Positions 25,728 through 34,325 of a stretch of 64,000 bases of DNA are shown here, piece after piece (within the stretch, counting starts at the first letter, position 1; every line of letters begins with the position of its first letter). The DNA is from Acidaminococcus sp. (GTDB lineage: Bacteria; Bacillota; Negativicutes; Acidaminococcales; Acidaminococcaceae). Position numbers and translations under genes: made by a program. The DNA lies in contig JAKVOM010000001.1 in NCBI GenBank assembly GCA_022482815.1, positions 930,001 through 994,000 of the forward strand. The letters are read 5' to 3'. The notes below the pieces were generated by a model. That model searched no databases, had not been told where the DNA came from, and saw only the letters and a program-made list of their open reading frames with translations.

Positions 25728-26340
25728 GTCTCTGAGTCTTTCTGAACTATTGGCTATTTTAATCGGTTCCGGTACGCGGGGCCGCTCGGCACTCAGCATC
25801 GCCCGGGAACTGACGAACGGGAGCCTTGATGAACAGCAGCTGGCACGTGTCCGGGACATTCACGAGCTTACCGGCATAAGCGGACTTGGTCCGGCACGGG
25901 CTGCCGTAATTGTAGCGGCCCTCGAAGTAGGACGCCGTCTTTCAGGTGCTCAGAAGCAGCGGGGTACGGTCGTCCGTAGTCCGCAGGACGCAGCTCAGTT
26001 CATTATGGACCGGCTTCGTTATGAAATGCAGGAACACTTTTTGACGATGCTTCTCAGCAGTAAAGGCAAAGTCATGGCCGTCAAGGAAATTTCGCGGGGG
26101 TCGCTCAATGCAACCGTAGCTCACCCGCGGGAAGTGTTTGCTCCGGCCCTTGTTCATCACGCCGCTGCGATTTTAGTGATTCATAATCATCCGTCAGGTG
26201 ATCCGACGCCCAGCAGGGAAGATGAAAAACTGACCCGTAAATTGGAAGCGACCGGGAGAGTCATGGATATTCCGCTTCTGGATCACGTAGTTATTGGTGA
26301 CGGGATTTACTATAGTTTTAAGGAACATGGATTGTTATAG
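25654..26340 (+). CDS. radC: RadC family JAMM-domain protein
   Basis: A 228-residue RadC homologue. An N-terminal helix-hairpin-helix part (ELTGISGLGPARAAVIVAALEVGRR) is followed by a MPN/JAMM metalloprotease-like domain with HNHPSGDPTPSRED. The E...HxH...S...D ligand set is complete. The biochemical role of RadC is unsettled despite its name. The ATG at 25654 follows cactaggagtga and lies inside the 3' end of maf. The next gene, mreB, begins 17 nt after the stop. Confidence 0.95.
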   Translation: MTQYKIKDLAPEERPRERLMTQGPESLSLSELLAILIGSGTRGRSALSIARELTNGSLDEQQLARVRDIHELTGISGLGPARAAVIVAALEVGRRLSGAQKQRGTVVRSPQDAAQFIMDRLRYEMQEHFLTMLLSSKGKVMAVKEISRGSLNATVAHPREVFAPALVHHAAAILVIHNHPSGDPTPSREDEKLTRKLEATGRVMDIPLLDHVVIGDGIYYSFKEHGLL

Positions 26341-26357
26341 AGAAAGAGGGATGCAGG

Positions 26358-27392
26358 TTGTTAGGGTTATTCAACTCTTTTTCCGTGGATATGGGTATCG
26401 ACCTGGGAACGGCCAATACCTTGATTTGCTCAAAAACTGCAGGAATCATCCTGCGTGAGCCATCCGTTGTGGCTGTGCACAAGAAAACAGGGAAAGTTAT
26501 CGCCGTGGGAAGCAACGCCTATCGGATGATCGGAAGGACACCGGAATACCTGACAACGGTTCATCCTTTGAAGGACGGAGTCATTGCCGATTTTGATATG
26601 GCCCGCATCATGCTTCATGCTTTTTTGAAAAAAGCACTGCGGGGACGCTCGTTTGTGCATCCCCGGTTTGTCATCAGTATTCCCTGCGGCGTGACTGCCG
26701 TCGAACGCAGGGCGGTCATTGACACGGCCATTCAGGCCGGCGGCAGGGAAGCTTTTCTTATTGAAGCACCGCTGGCAGCCGCCATGGGGGCCGGTATGTT
26801 CATTCGTGAAGCGGCCGGCAATATGGTTGTCGATATCGGCGGCGGCACGACCGAGGCTGCTGTGATTTCCCTGGGCTCCATTGTTCAGTCCAGGACACTG
26901 CGCATCGGGGGCAATCGTCTTGATGAAGCACTTGTGCGATATATCAAGAGAAAGTATAATCTCCTTATCAGTCTGCCCATGGCAGAAATGATGAAAGTAG
27001 AAATCGGGACCATTCTGGAAACTACACGGCCGGCTTCTATGGAAGTCAGCGGCCGGGATCTCGTTTCCGGACTGCCCAAAACGCTGACCATCAATCAAAA
27101 CCAGGTGATTCCGGCACTGGCCGATACAGTCCGGGAAATCGTGGATGCTGTGAAAACAACAATCGAGCAAACACCTCCGGAACTGGCTTCGGATATCATG
27201 GATCGGGGAATTGTTCTTACCGGCGGGACAGCACTTTTGCGTAATTTGGACCGCGTGCTTTCCCGGGAAACAGGTATGCCGGTTGCGGTGGCTGAAGACG
27301 CGCTTTCCTGTGTCGCTCTCGGTACGGGAAAAGCAGCAAAGAATTTGAATTATGTACGGCGGACGGCGGGTGTGCCGGCCCATAAAAAATAA
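26358..27392 (+). CDS. mreB: rod shape-determining protein MreB
   Basis: A 344-residue actin-like protein. Phosphate-1 motif DMGIDLGTANTLI is near residues 11-23, the phosphate-2 and connecting motifs appear as NMVVDIGGGTTEAAVISLG, and GIVLTGGTALLRNLDR is the adenosine motif. MreB filaments guide the elongasome along the inner membrane. The TTG at 26358 is the start, behind agagggatgcagg. It heads the conserved mreB-mreC-mreD-mrdA-rodA series. Its presence is noteworthy because cultured Acidaminococcus are cocci; the full set may still be used for zonal growth. Confidence 0.96.
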   Translation: MLGLFNSFSVDMGIDLGTANTLICSKTAGIILREPSVVAVHKKTGKVIAVGSNAYRMIGRTPEYLTTVHPLKDGVIADFDMARIMLHAFLKKALRGRSFVHPRFVISIPCGVTAVERRAVIDTAIQAGGREAFLIEAPLAAAMGAGMFIREAAGNMVVDIGGGTTEAAVISLGSIVQSRTLRIGGNRLDEALVRYIKRKYNLLISLPMAEMMKVEIGTILETTRPASMEVSGRDLVSGLPKTLTINQNQVIPALADTVREIVDAVKTTIEQTPPELASDIMDRGIVLTGGTALLRNLDRVLSRETGMPVAVAEDALSCVALGTGKAAKNLNYVRRTAGVPAHKK

Positions 27393-27406
27393 GGAAGTCT
27401 GGAAGT

Positions 27407-28294
27407 ATGATGCAGGATAAGAAAATCAAATTGGCTTTGCTCGTCGGAGGAGTACTGCTTGTTTGTGGAATTATTTGGGATGCAGTGTCCCATTTTCCCG
27501 CGACAAACAGTGTCTTGTCCACGATAGCGCGGCCAATCTATTTTGTCGTAGGAGGCGTGGCGAAAGGAGTTCGTAGTACGTCTGATTTCTTTACGACAAG
27601 ATCTGCTTTAGAAAAAGAGAATAAGGCGCTGAAATCCGAAAATGAAGACTTGCGCCAGACCAATGTGGAACTCATTGCCATGAAGGCAGAAAATGAGCGT
27701 TTGGCCAAACTGCTCAAATTTACCCAGCTTCATCCGAAGTACGAAACGCTGCCGGTCAAGGTTATCAGCCGGGACCTTGGCGATTTTAAAGATGTCATTC
27801 TCATTGATAAAGGGAGTGTAGAAGGTCTGCGTGTCAACATGCCGGTCGTCAATGCATCAGGTTTGATCGGGATTATTGATAATGTCTATCCCCATATGTC
27901 CAAAGTGCTTCTTATCACAAGTTCGCGCAGTAGTATCGGCGGGCTCAATCTGCGCGGTGATTCCCGTGCACCCGGTATTGTTAACGGTGTAGGAGGCCCC
28001 GATCTTTCCCTGGAAATGAAGAATCTTGCGCGCAATGCCGATATTCTGCCCGGTGATACGATTGTAACAAGCGGCTACAGCGGGTACCATCCCGAAGGGC
28101 TGGTCATCGGTACCGTGGAAGAAGTCCAGATGGATGCCGGCGGACTTACCAAACGGGCCATGATTTCTCCTGCCGTGGATTACAGTCACCTGGAGGAGGC
28201 TCTTGTTATTACTAACTATGCAGGATTTGCCGATTTCCTGAAACAGGAAGGGAAGGATCCGGAGTATAAATCTTCCCGAGGGGGCAAAAAGTGA
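27407..28294 (+). CDS. mreC: rod shape-determining protein MreC
   Basis: A 295-residue bitopic protein. An N-terminal membrane helix (IKLALLVGGVLLVCGIIWD) is followed by a coiled coil (about 62-105, LEKENKALKSENEDLRQTN) and a periplasmic beta-barrel pair with LITSSRSSIGGLNLRGDSRAPGIVNG and GDTIVTSGYSGYHPEGLVIG. MreC scaffolds the elongasome between MreB/MreD and PBP2. The tandem ATG at 27407/27410 follows aaggaagtctgg. The stop overlaps mreD by 4 nt or fewer, consistent with coupled translation. Confidence 0.95.
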   Translation: MMQDKKIKLALLVGGVLLVCGIIWDAVSHFPATNSVLSTIARPIYFVVGGVAKGVRSTSDFFTTRSALEKENKALKSENEDLRQTNVELIAMKAENERLAKLLKFTQLHPKYETLPVKVISRDLGDFKDVILIDKGSVEGLRVNMPVVNASGLIGIIDNVYPHMSKVLLITSSRSSIGGLNLRGDSRAPGIVNGVGGPDLSLEMKNLARNADILPGDTIVTSGYSGYHPEGLVIGTVEEVQMDAGGLTKRAMISPAVDYSHLEEALVITNYAGFADFLKQEGKDPEYKSSRGGKK

Positions 28295-28800
28295 TGAATG
28301 TACTAGCCTTTTTGCTCTTGAATCTTGTTCTTTTTTCGATTCAAAATCATTGGTTTATGGCTTTTACGACATGGCAGTCTCCTGATTTGCTGCTGCTCAT
28401 GTTGATTTTGTATGCCCTGAAGAACGGGGGCAAGAAGGGTGCTCTCTACGGATTGGGCATCGGGACCTTTTTGGATGTAGTCACGTTCAGTTATTTTGGC
28501 TACCATATCGTGACCCGTACTTTTTTGGGAGCGGTCATCGGCAAGAACAGGATGAATATTTTTGCCGACCGGCTGCCTACGTATTTGATTCTTACAGCCA
28601 TGACGACACTGCTGCTGCAGGTCTCCCATGGGCTGTTTCTGTGTGTGGCAACTCGGCGCTGGCTGCCCTTTTTTCCTTTTGTGGGCATGACACTTCGCAG
28701 TATCGGATGGAATCTTGTGTGTGCTCCTCTGGTCTGGGTGCTGTATCATAAACTGCAAAAGCGTCTGCAGCGCCGGGATACGTATTATTATCATTTCTAG
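28294..28800 (+). CDS. mreD: rod shape-determining protein MreD
   Basis: A 168-residue membrane protein with five or so hydrophobic segments (NVLAFLLLNLVLFSIQNHWF, SPDLLLLMLILYAL, GTFLDVVTFSYFGYHI and others). The DVVT-containing loop is typical of MreD. It connects MreC with the rest of the elongasome. The start is ATG 28294 (a GTG at 28291 is also in frame). The last base of the mreC stop is the first base of this start codon. Sequence similarity in this family is always weak, so the call rests partly on gene order. Confidence 0.9.
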   Translation: MNVLAFLLLNLVLFSIQNHWFMAFTTWQSPDLLLLMLILYALKNGGKKGALYGLGIGTFLDVVTFSYFGYHIVTRTFLGAVIGKNRMNIFADRLPTYLILTAMTTLLLQVSHGLFLCVATRRWLPFFPFVGMTLRSIGWNLVCAPLVWVLYHKLQKRLQRRDTYYYHF

Positions 28801-28812
28801 GAAGGATTTAAC

Positions 28813-30618
28813 GTGCTGAATAAAAAATATGCTTATCGGCTGGAGTTCATGCTGGTGGCTTCGGCGCTTATTATTTTCCTCCTGATTGGCCGTATGTTCT
28901 ACCTGCAGATTATTCGCGGCAGCTACTACAGCAGGCAGGCCGAAGGAAACCGGACGCGGTATACGCGGATTGCGGCGCCCCGTGGGATTATCTATGACTG
29001 TAATGGTGAGGAACTGGCAAATAATAAGCCGGGATTCATGGTTTCCCTGGCCCACCGCAATGACGGGTACAAAGAGGAGACGCTGGATCGCCTGTCCACG
29101 CTGATTCATATGCCGGTTTCCAAAATTAAAGAAACGATAGAACTGCATGGCGGCAGTGCCGAACCGATTCGTTTGGTACGCAATGCGTCGCCTGATGTCG
29201 TAGCTCAGGTGGAGGAGAATCTGCGGTATTTGCCGGACGTCATGCTGGAAGTGCAGCCGGTCCGGAACTACCCGAATAAAGATCTGGCTGTCCATGCCCT
29301 GGGCTATGTAGGCGAAGTGAGTGAATACGAAATCAGCCAGGGCGTGTACAGTGACTTGAAGGTTGGCGATACGATCGGTAAATTTGGCCTTGAAAGTTAC
29401 TACGACTCCTATTTGCGCGGGACAGACGGCAGTTATCGCGAAGAAGTCGACGTCAATGGCCGCGTTATACAAATTATGGACAGGGTGGAACCTAAGCCCG
29501 GACAAGGCCTGGTACTTACAATTGATGCCAAACTGCAGCGCATCACCGAACAGGCTGTGGACCGCCAGTTAAAAGCAATTGGTGCCAGAGGCTGCGCGGT
29601 TGTTGTCCTTGACCCGAATAATGGTGAAGTCAAGGCGCTTGTCTCCCGCCCGGGATTTGATCCTAACTGGTTCGTCAACGGTATCAGTGAGAAAAACTGG
29701 AAATATTTGACGACAGATCCGTTCCATCCCATGATAGATAAGGCAATTACCGGTGAATATCCGCCCGGTTCTACCTTTAAGATTGTTACCGGCTCGGCGG
29801 CGCTCGAAGAGAAGAAAGTGACGCCGGATGAACTCATTTATGACTCCGGCCGGCACTGGCTCGTTGATATGAGAAACGCCGGAGGTGAGGCACTTGGCTG
29901 GATCAATTTCAAACGAGCGCTGTCTGCTTCGGATAACGTATACTTCTACGAAATGGGTAACCGTCTCGGCATCAAGGCTCTCGATAAGTATGCTGAGGAG
30001 TTCGGTTTCGGTGCAAAGACCGGTATTGATTTGAACGGCGAGGCATCGGGACTTATCGCTACGCCGGCCTATAAGAAAAAGGTATTCGGTGAAGAGTGGT
30101 ACCTCGGTGATACCTTTAACACGGCTATCGGTCAGGGCTTTACCCTTGCAACTCCGATGCAGGTAGCTGAGATGCTGGCTGCTGTGGCTACGGACGGCAA
30201 GCGGTATAAACCGCACCTGGTGAGCAAAATCATTAACGACGACGGCAGTGTAGCCAAGCGCTTTGATCCACAGGAAGAGGGATCCCTGCCTGTGTCTGAG
30301 GAAACATTGAATCTGGTTCAGGAAAGCCTGCAGGCTGTAACAGAAGAAGGCGGTACGGCTTCTTCCCTGAAGAACCTGCCTGTCGAGGTGGCCGGCAAAA
30401 CCGGTACGGCAGAAAACCCGCATGGACTGGAACATGGCTGGTTTATTGCCTATGCCCCGGCCAAAAAAGCACAGCTTGTGGTTGTCTGCATCGTTGAACA
30501 GGGCAGTTACGGCTCCATTTCTGCCGCGCCTATTGTTAAATCTATCCTGGAATATGCCTTTACGACTCCGGGTGTGAAGAGAGCTAATACCGCTTCGGGT
30601 ACGAAGAGAAAGAGTTAA
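28813..30618 (+). CDS. mrdA: penicillin-binding protein 2 (elongasome transpeptidase)
   Basis: A 601-residue class B PBP. An N-terminal membrane anchor (residues 12-30) is followed by the pedestal domain (RIAAPRGIIYDCNGEELANN), then the transpeptidase with SxxK at Ser320 (PPGSTFKIV), SxN as SASDNVYFYEMG, and KTG as VAGKTGTAENP. It cross-links peptidoglycan with RodA during side-wall growth. GTG 28813 is the start behind aggaaggattta. All three catalytic motifs are intact, so the enzyme should bind beta-lactams. It is followed at 9 nt by rodA. Confidence 0.96.
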   Translation: MLNKKYAYRLEFMLVASALIIFLLIGRMFYLQIIRGSYYSRQAEGNRTRYTRIAAPRGIIYDCNGEELANNKPGFMVSLAHRNDGYKEETLDRLSTLIHMPVSKIKETIELHGGSAEPIRLVRNASPDVVAQVEENLRYLPDVMLEVQPVRNYPNKDLAVHALGYVGEVSEYEISQGVYSDLKVGDTIGKFGLESYYDSYLRGTDGSYREEVDVNGRVIQIMDRVEPKPGQGLVLTIDAKLQRITEQAVDRQLKAIGARGCAVVVLDPNNGEVKALVSRPGFDPNWFVNGISEKNWKYLTTDPFHPMIDKAITGEYPPGSTFKIVTGSAALEEKKVTPDELIYDSGRHWLVDMRNAGGEALGWINFKRALSASDNVYFYEMGNRLGIKALDKYAEEFGFGAKTGIDLNGEASGLIATPAYKKKVFGEEWYLGDTFNTAIGQGFTLATPMQVAEMLAAVATDGKRYKPHLVSKIINDDGSVAKRFDPQEEGSLPVSEETLNLVQESLQAVTEEGGTASSLKNLPVEVAGKTGTAENPHGLEHGWFIAYAPAKKAQLVVVCIVEQGSYGSISAAPIVKSILEYAFTTPGVKRANTASGTKRKS

Positions 30619-30626
30619 GGAGTTTT

Positions 30627-31742
30627 ATGCTGAGAAGTGCTAAAAAATATTTGCAAAATATGGACAAGGTGCTTTTGGGCAGCGTCCTGGCTTTGATTTT
30701 TATCGGGATTCTGCTGATTGCCAGTGCCACGCACGCCAATATTCCGGGGCCCCGGCGCTACAGCTATGTACTCCGCCAGGCAGCTTTTGTCGCTATCAAT
30801 CTGGTTCTGGGAGCTTATCTGCAGCGGTTTGACTACCGCGTCTTGAAGCATCTGGCCAAGCCGCTATACATTTTTAATCTGGTCATGCTGCTGGCTGTTA
30901 TGTTCTTCGGTAAGTCTGCCCTGGGTGCACAGCGCTGGCTGCAGATTGGTCCTATCAGCCTGCAGCCCAGCGAATTTTCCAAGGCGATTATGATCATATC
31001 GCTTTCCGCTTTTGTGGATCAGAGACTGCCAAAACTCGGCACTTTTAAAAGCTGGCTGCCTGTTTTCGGGTTTGTCTTTGCACCATTTTTTCTCGTAATG
31101 CGGCAGCCGGATTTAGGGACATCCCTGGTCTTTTTGGCGATTCTTCTGGGTACCATGGTCATGTGTGGATTCCGGATTCGTTATTTCCTGGCGATGGGCG
31201 GTCTGGGACTTGCATCGGCACCTCTTGTCTGGCGCCTGCTTCATGAATACCAACGGAACCGGATTCGCGTGTTCCTGAATCCTGGTCTGGAACCGTATGG
31301 CAGCGGCTATCACGTCATCCAGTCCATGATTGCCATTGGCTCGGGGCTCTTTTTCGGCCGCGGACTGTTTGGCGGGACGCAGAGCCAGCTGAACTTCCTT
31401 CCGGAAAACCATACGGACTTTATCTTTGCCGTGGCCGGTGAAGAATTCGGCTTCGTCGGAGTCACGATTATCCTGATTCTCTATTTTATTGTGATTTACC
31501 GCGGCATCTCTATTGCGATGCATGCTGCGGATGATTTTGGAACATTGCTCGCCGTAGGTGTCGTTTCCATGTTGTCTTTCCATATTCTGGTCAATGTCGG
31601 TATGACGAGCGGCGTAATGCCTGTTACCGGCGTGCCGCTGCCTTTTATGAGCTACGGGGTCAGCTCGCTGACGACAAATATGCTTATGATTGCACTGCTG
31701 CTGAACATTCATGCTCATCCGCAGAAATTACGTTTTATATAA
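30627..31742 (+). CDS. rodA: RodA SEDS-family peptidoglycan polymerase
   Basis: A 371-residue SEDS protein with about ten membrane helices. Conserved stretches include GAQRWLQIGPISLQPSEFSK, RQPDLGTSLVF and FLPENHTDFIFAVAGEEFG. The last two contain the Asp and Glu positions associated with glycosyltransferase activity, and PLPFMSYGVSSL is near the end. It is the partner polymerase of PBP2. The ATG at 30627 is behind ttaaggagtttt. The gene is probably co-transcribed with the radical-SAM gene 9 nt downstream. Confidence 0.96.
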   Translation: MLRSAKKYLQNMDKVLLGSVLALIFIGILLIASATHANIPGPRRYSYVLRQAAFVAINLVLGAYLQRFDYRVLKHLAKPLYIFNLVMLLAVMFFGKSALGAQRWLQIGPISLQPSEFSKAIMIISLSAFVDQRLPKLGTFKSWLPVFGFVFAPFFLVMRQPDLGTSLVFLAILLGTMVMCGFRIRYFLAMGGLGLASAPLVWRLLHEYQRNRIRVFLNPGLEPYGSGYHVIQSMIAIGSGLFFGRGLFGGTQSQLNFLPENHTDFIFAVAGEEFGFVGVTIILILYFIVIYRGISIAMHAADDFGTLLAVGVVSMLSFHILVNVGMTSGVMPVTGVPLPFMSYGVSSLTTNMLMIALLLNIHAHPQKLRFI

Positions 31743-31751
31743 GGAGATTTT

Positions 31752-33614
31752 ATGCGCAAGGAATTACCCATTGATATTTTGAGTGCCGTCGAAAAACCGG
31801 CCCGTTATACGGGAATGGAGTTCGGCAGCATTGTGAAGCCCGAAGGAACGACGGATGTTTCCTTCTGTCTTGCTTTTCCTGATACTTACGAAATCGGGAT
31901 GAGCTATCTGGGTTTCAAAATTCTCTATGCGATTTTGAATAAACGATCCTACATCCAGGCGGAACGCGCTTTTGCGCCGTGGGTCGATATGGAAAAGAAA
32001 ATGCGGGAGCGGAAGATTCCGCTTGCTTCGCTTGAAACGATGCGTCCTCTGGGTGAGTTTGACCTTGTCGGGTTTACACTCCTTTACGAGATGTCTTATT
32101 CCAATATTTTGAATATGCTGGATATGGGGGGCATTCCTATCTGGCAAAAAGACCGTGGCATTGACGATCCTTTTGTCTGTGCCGGCGGGCCTTGTGTTTT
32201 TAATTCTGAACCGCTGGCTGATTTCTTCGACTTTTGCATGCTGGGGGATGGAGAACATATCATCCTTGAAGTGACAGAGTGCTACCGGGAATGGAAAAAG
32301 GCCGGCAAGCCAGGCGGCAGGAATGAATTCCTGCATCGCGCTGCCCGCATCCAGGGTGTCTATGTGCCGTCCTTTTATGACGTGACCTATCGGGAAGATG
32401 GGACACTGGCGGCAGTAAAGCCGAATACAAGCGACGCTCCTGCCGTCGTTTACAAACGGGTCGAACCGGATATCAATACGCTGGAATACCCGACACATCC
32501 GGTCGTTCCCTATGGGGATACGGTTCATGACCGAATCATGCTGGAACTTTTCCGCGGCTGCAGCCGTGGCTGCCGGTTCTGTAATGCCGGTATGATTTAC
32601 CGTCCTGTGCGGGAACGTAAAATGGAAAATGTGCTTAAACTCGCGCGGGAACTGGTACCGGCTACCGGTTATAACGAGATGTCACTGTTTTCTCTGAGTA
32701 CAGCGGATTATTCCCATCTGGATCCGCTTATCCATAAACTGATTGACGAATTTAAAGATGACAAGGTGAGTGTCTCCCTGCCGTCACTGCGCATTGACAG
32801 CTTTTCAGTCCGTCTAGCCAAGGAAGTGCAGGCTGTGCGCAAGAGTGGTCTGACTTTTGCGCCGGAAGCCGGCAGTCAGCGGATGCGTGATGTCATCAAC
32901 AAGGGCGTGACGGAGCAGAATCTGATGGATGCCGTGGGGGCCGCTTTTGAAAACGGCTGGTCCACGGTCAAGCTATATTTTATGATTGGTCTTCCGACTG
33001 AAACTGATGAGGATGTCCTGGCCATTGCTAAACTGGCTCAGGCTGTGCAGCGCAAGTACAAGGAAGTGACCGGTCATTACGGGGCTAAAGTGACGGTCAG
33101 CGTGTCGAACTTTGTCCCCAAGCCGTATACGGCTTTTCAATGGGTAGGCCAGAATACGAAGGCAGAGTTTGACCGGAAGCATAATCTGCTGAAGGAAGCT
33201 TTTTCTTATTTGAAGAACGTACATTACCAGTATCATGACTCCCTGACGAGCCTCATGGAAGGGGTTCTGGCGCGCGGGGACCGGCGCCTTTCACGCCCCA
33301 TTTATATTGCCTGGGAAAAAGGTGCCCGCTTTGACGGGTGGGGTGAACTATTTTCTTTTGAGCGGTGGCAGGAGGCTTTTACGGAAGCCGGAGTGGATAT
33401 GGCATTTTATAATCAGCGGGAACGCGGCAAGGATGAAATTTTTCCGTGGGAGCATACGAGCTGCGGCGTGAACCGTGCTTTCCTCGCTAAGGAGATGGAA
33501 CGGGCAAAGGTGGCTGCTCTGACGCATGACTGCCGCCGCTCAACTTGTACGGGCTGCGGAGTCTGTCAGAACCTGGGAGTAAAAATTATCGACTGGGAGG
33601 ATGGGACGAAGTGA
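31752..33614 (+). CDS. TIGR03960-family B12-binding-like radical SAM protein
   Basis: A 620-residue protein. The N-terminal 200 residues resemble the cobalamin-binding-like region of this family (FCLAFPDTYEIGMSYLGFKILYAILN). The radical SAM domain has CSRGCRFC near residues 274-281, supplying the three cluster cysteines, and SLSTADYSHLDPL and FAPEAGSQRMRDVINKGV are family-typical. A Cys-rich tail (HDCRRSTCTGCGVC) could hold another metal. The reaction is unknown. It is nearly always paired with the next gene, and the two sit before rng in many Firmicutes. The ATG at 31752 follows aaggagatttt. Confidence 0.9.
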   Translation: MRKELPIDILSAVEKPARYTGMEFGSIVKPEGTTDVSFCLAFPDTYEIGMSYLGFKILYAILNKRSYIQAERAFAPWVDMEKKMRERKIPLASLETMRPLGEFDLVGFTLLYEMSYSNILNMLDMGGIPIWQKDRGIDDPFVCAGGPCVFNSEPLADFFDFCMLGDGEHIILEVTECYREWKKAGKPGGRNEFLHRAARIQGVYVPSFYDVTYREDGTLAAVKPNTSDAPAVVYKRVEPDINTLEYPTHPVVPYGDTVHDRIMLELFRGCSRGCRFCNAGMIYRPVRERKMENVLKLARELVPATGYNEMSLFSLSTADYSHLDPLIHKLIDEFKDDKVSVSLPSLRIDSFSVRLAKEVQAVRKSGLTFAPEAGSQRMRDVINKGVTEQNLMDAVGAAFENGWSTVKLYFMIGLPTETDEDVLAIAKLAQAVQRKYKEVTGHYGAKVTVSVSNFVPKPYTAFQWVGQNTKAEFDRKHNLLKEAFSYLKNVHYQYHDSLTSLMEGVLARGDRRLSRPIYIAWEKGARFDGWGELFSFERWQEAFTEAGVDMAFYNQRERGKDEIFPWEHTSCGVNRAFLAKEMERAKVAALTHDCRRSTCTGCGVCQNLGVKIIDWEDGTK

Positions 33615-34309
33615 AACTGAGAGTGCAGATTACGAAGGAACGGGGTATCCGTTTCATTTCCCATCTGGAATACCAGAAAACCATCGAAAAGGCGATCCGG
33701 CGGGCACGGATTCCTGTCGCTTATTCTCAGGGTTTCAATCCGCATATGCGCTTTTCCCTGGCTTCGGCTCTGGGCGTGGGCGTGACGAGTCAGTGCGAAT
33801 TTATGGAACTGAAATTGCGGGAAGAACGCCCCCTTACGGATCTCGTGGAAGCGCTTTCCGCTAACCTTCCCATGGGGATTCACGTGGTAGCAGCCGATTT
33901 GGCGGATGATAAGGCTCCCAAGCTGATGGCAAGGGCTGCCGGCGCGTCCTATCACGTCAGCGTGCCCTGTTCGGAAGATCCGGCAGCGGCACTCAGAACC
34001 TATGAAATCACACCGGAAGTTACTTTTACCAAGGAACACACTAAGAGTAAGGGAAAACCGCGGACGATTGACGTCAAGGACTTTATTTCTGAGCTGCACT
34101 ATGCCTGGGACGGGAAAGCACTGGAGCTCACTTTTGACTGCAAAATCACGCCTACAGGCAGTATGAAGGCCCGGGAATTTCTGCAGGTCCTCAGGGAACA
34201 ATTTGGCCTGGCGCTGAACCTCGACGCGGCGGATATCGGCCGTACCGATCTTTATGCCCGCGATGACGGCGGACGCAAAGTACCGCTCCTTGCAGCTTCC
34301 AGGGCCTGA
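33611..34309 (+). CDS. TIGR03936-family radical-SAM-associated protein (DUF2344)
   Basis: A 232-residue protein starting VKLRVQITKERGIRFISHLEYQ, then the characteristic RARIPVAYSQGFNPHMRFSLASALGVGVTSQCEFME. It is thought to act with the radical SAM protein encoded just upstream; the reaction is unknown. GTG 33611 overlaps the preceding stop in GTGA and is served by gggaggatggga, so the two proteins are translationally coupled at matched amounts. An in-frame ATG at 33545 would create a long overlap with the upstream gene and is less likely. Confidence 0.88.
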   Translation: MKLRVQITKERGIRFISHLEYQKTIEKAIRRARIPVAYSQGFNPHMRFSLASALGVGVTSQCEFMELKLREERPLTDLVEALSANLPMGIHVVAADLADDKAPKLMARAAGASYHVSVPCSEDPAAALRTYEITPEVTFTKEHTKSKGKPRTIDVKDFISELHYAWDGKALELTFDCKITPTGSMKAREFLQVLREQFGLALNLDAADIGRTDLYARDDGGRKVPLLAASRA

Positions 34310-34325
34310 ACAGAAGGGTGTTGCC

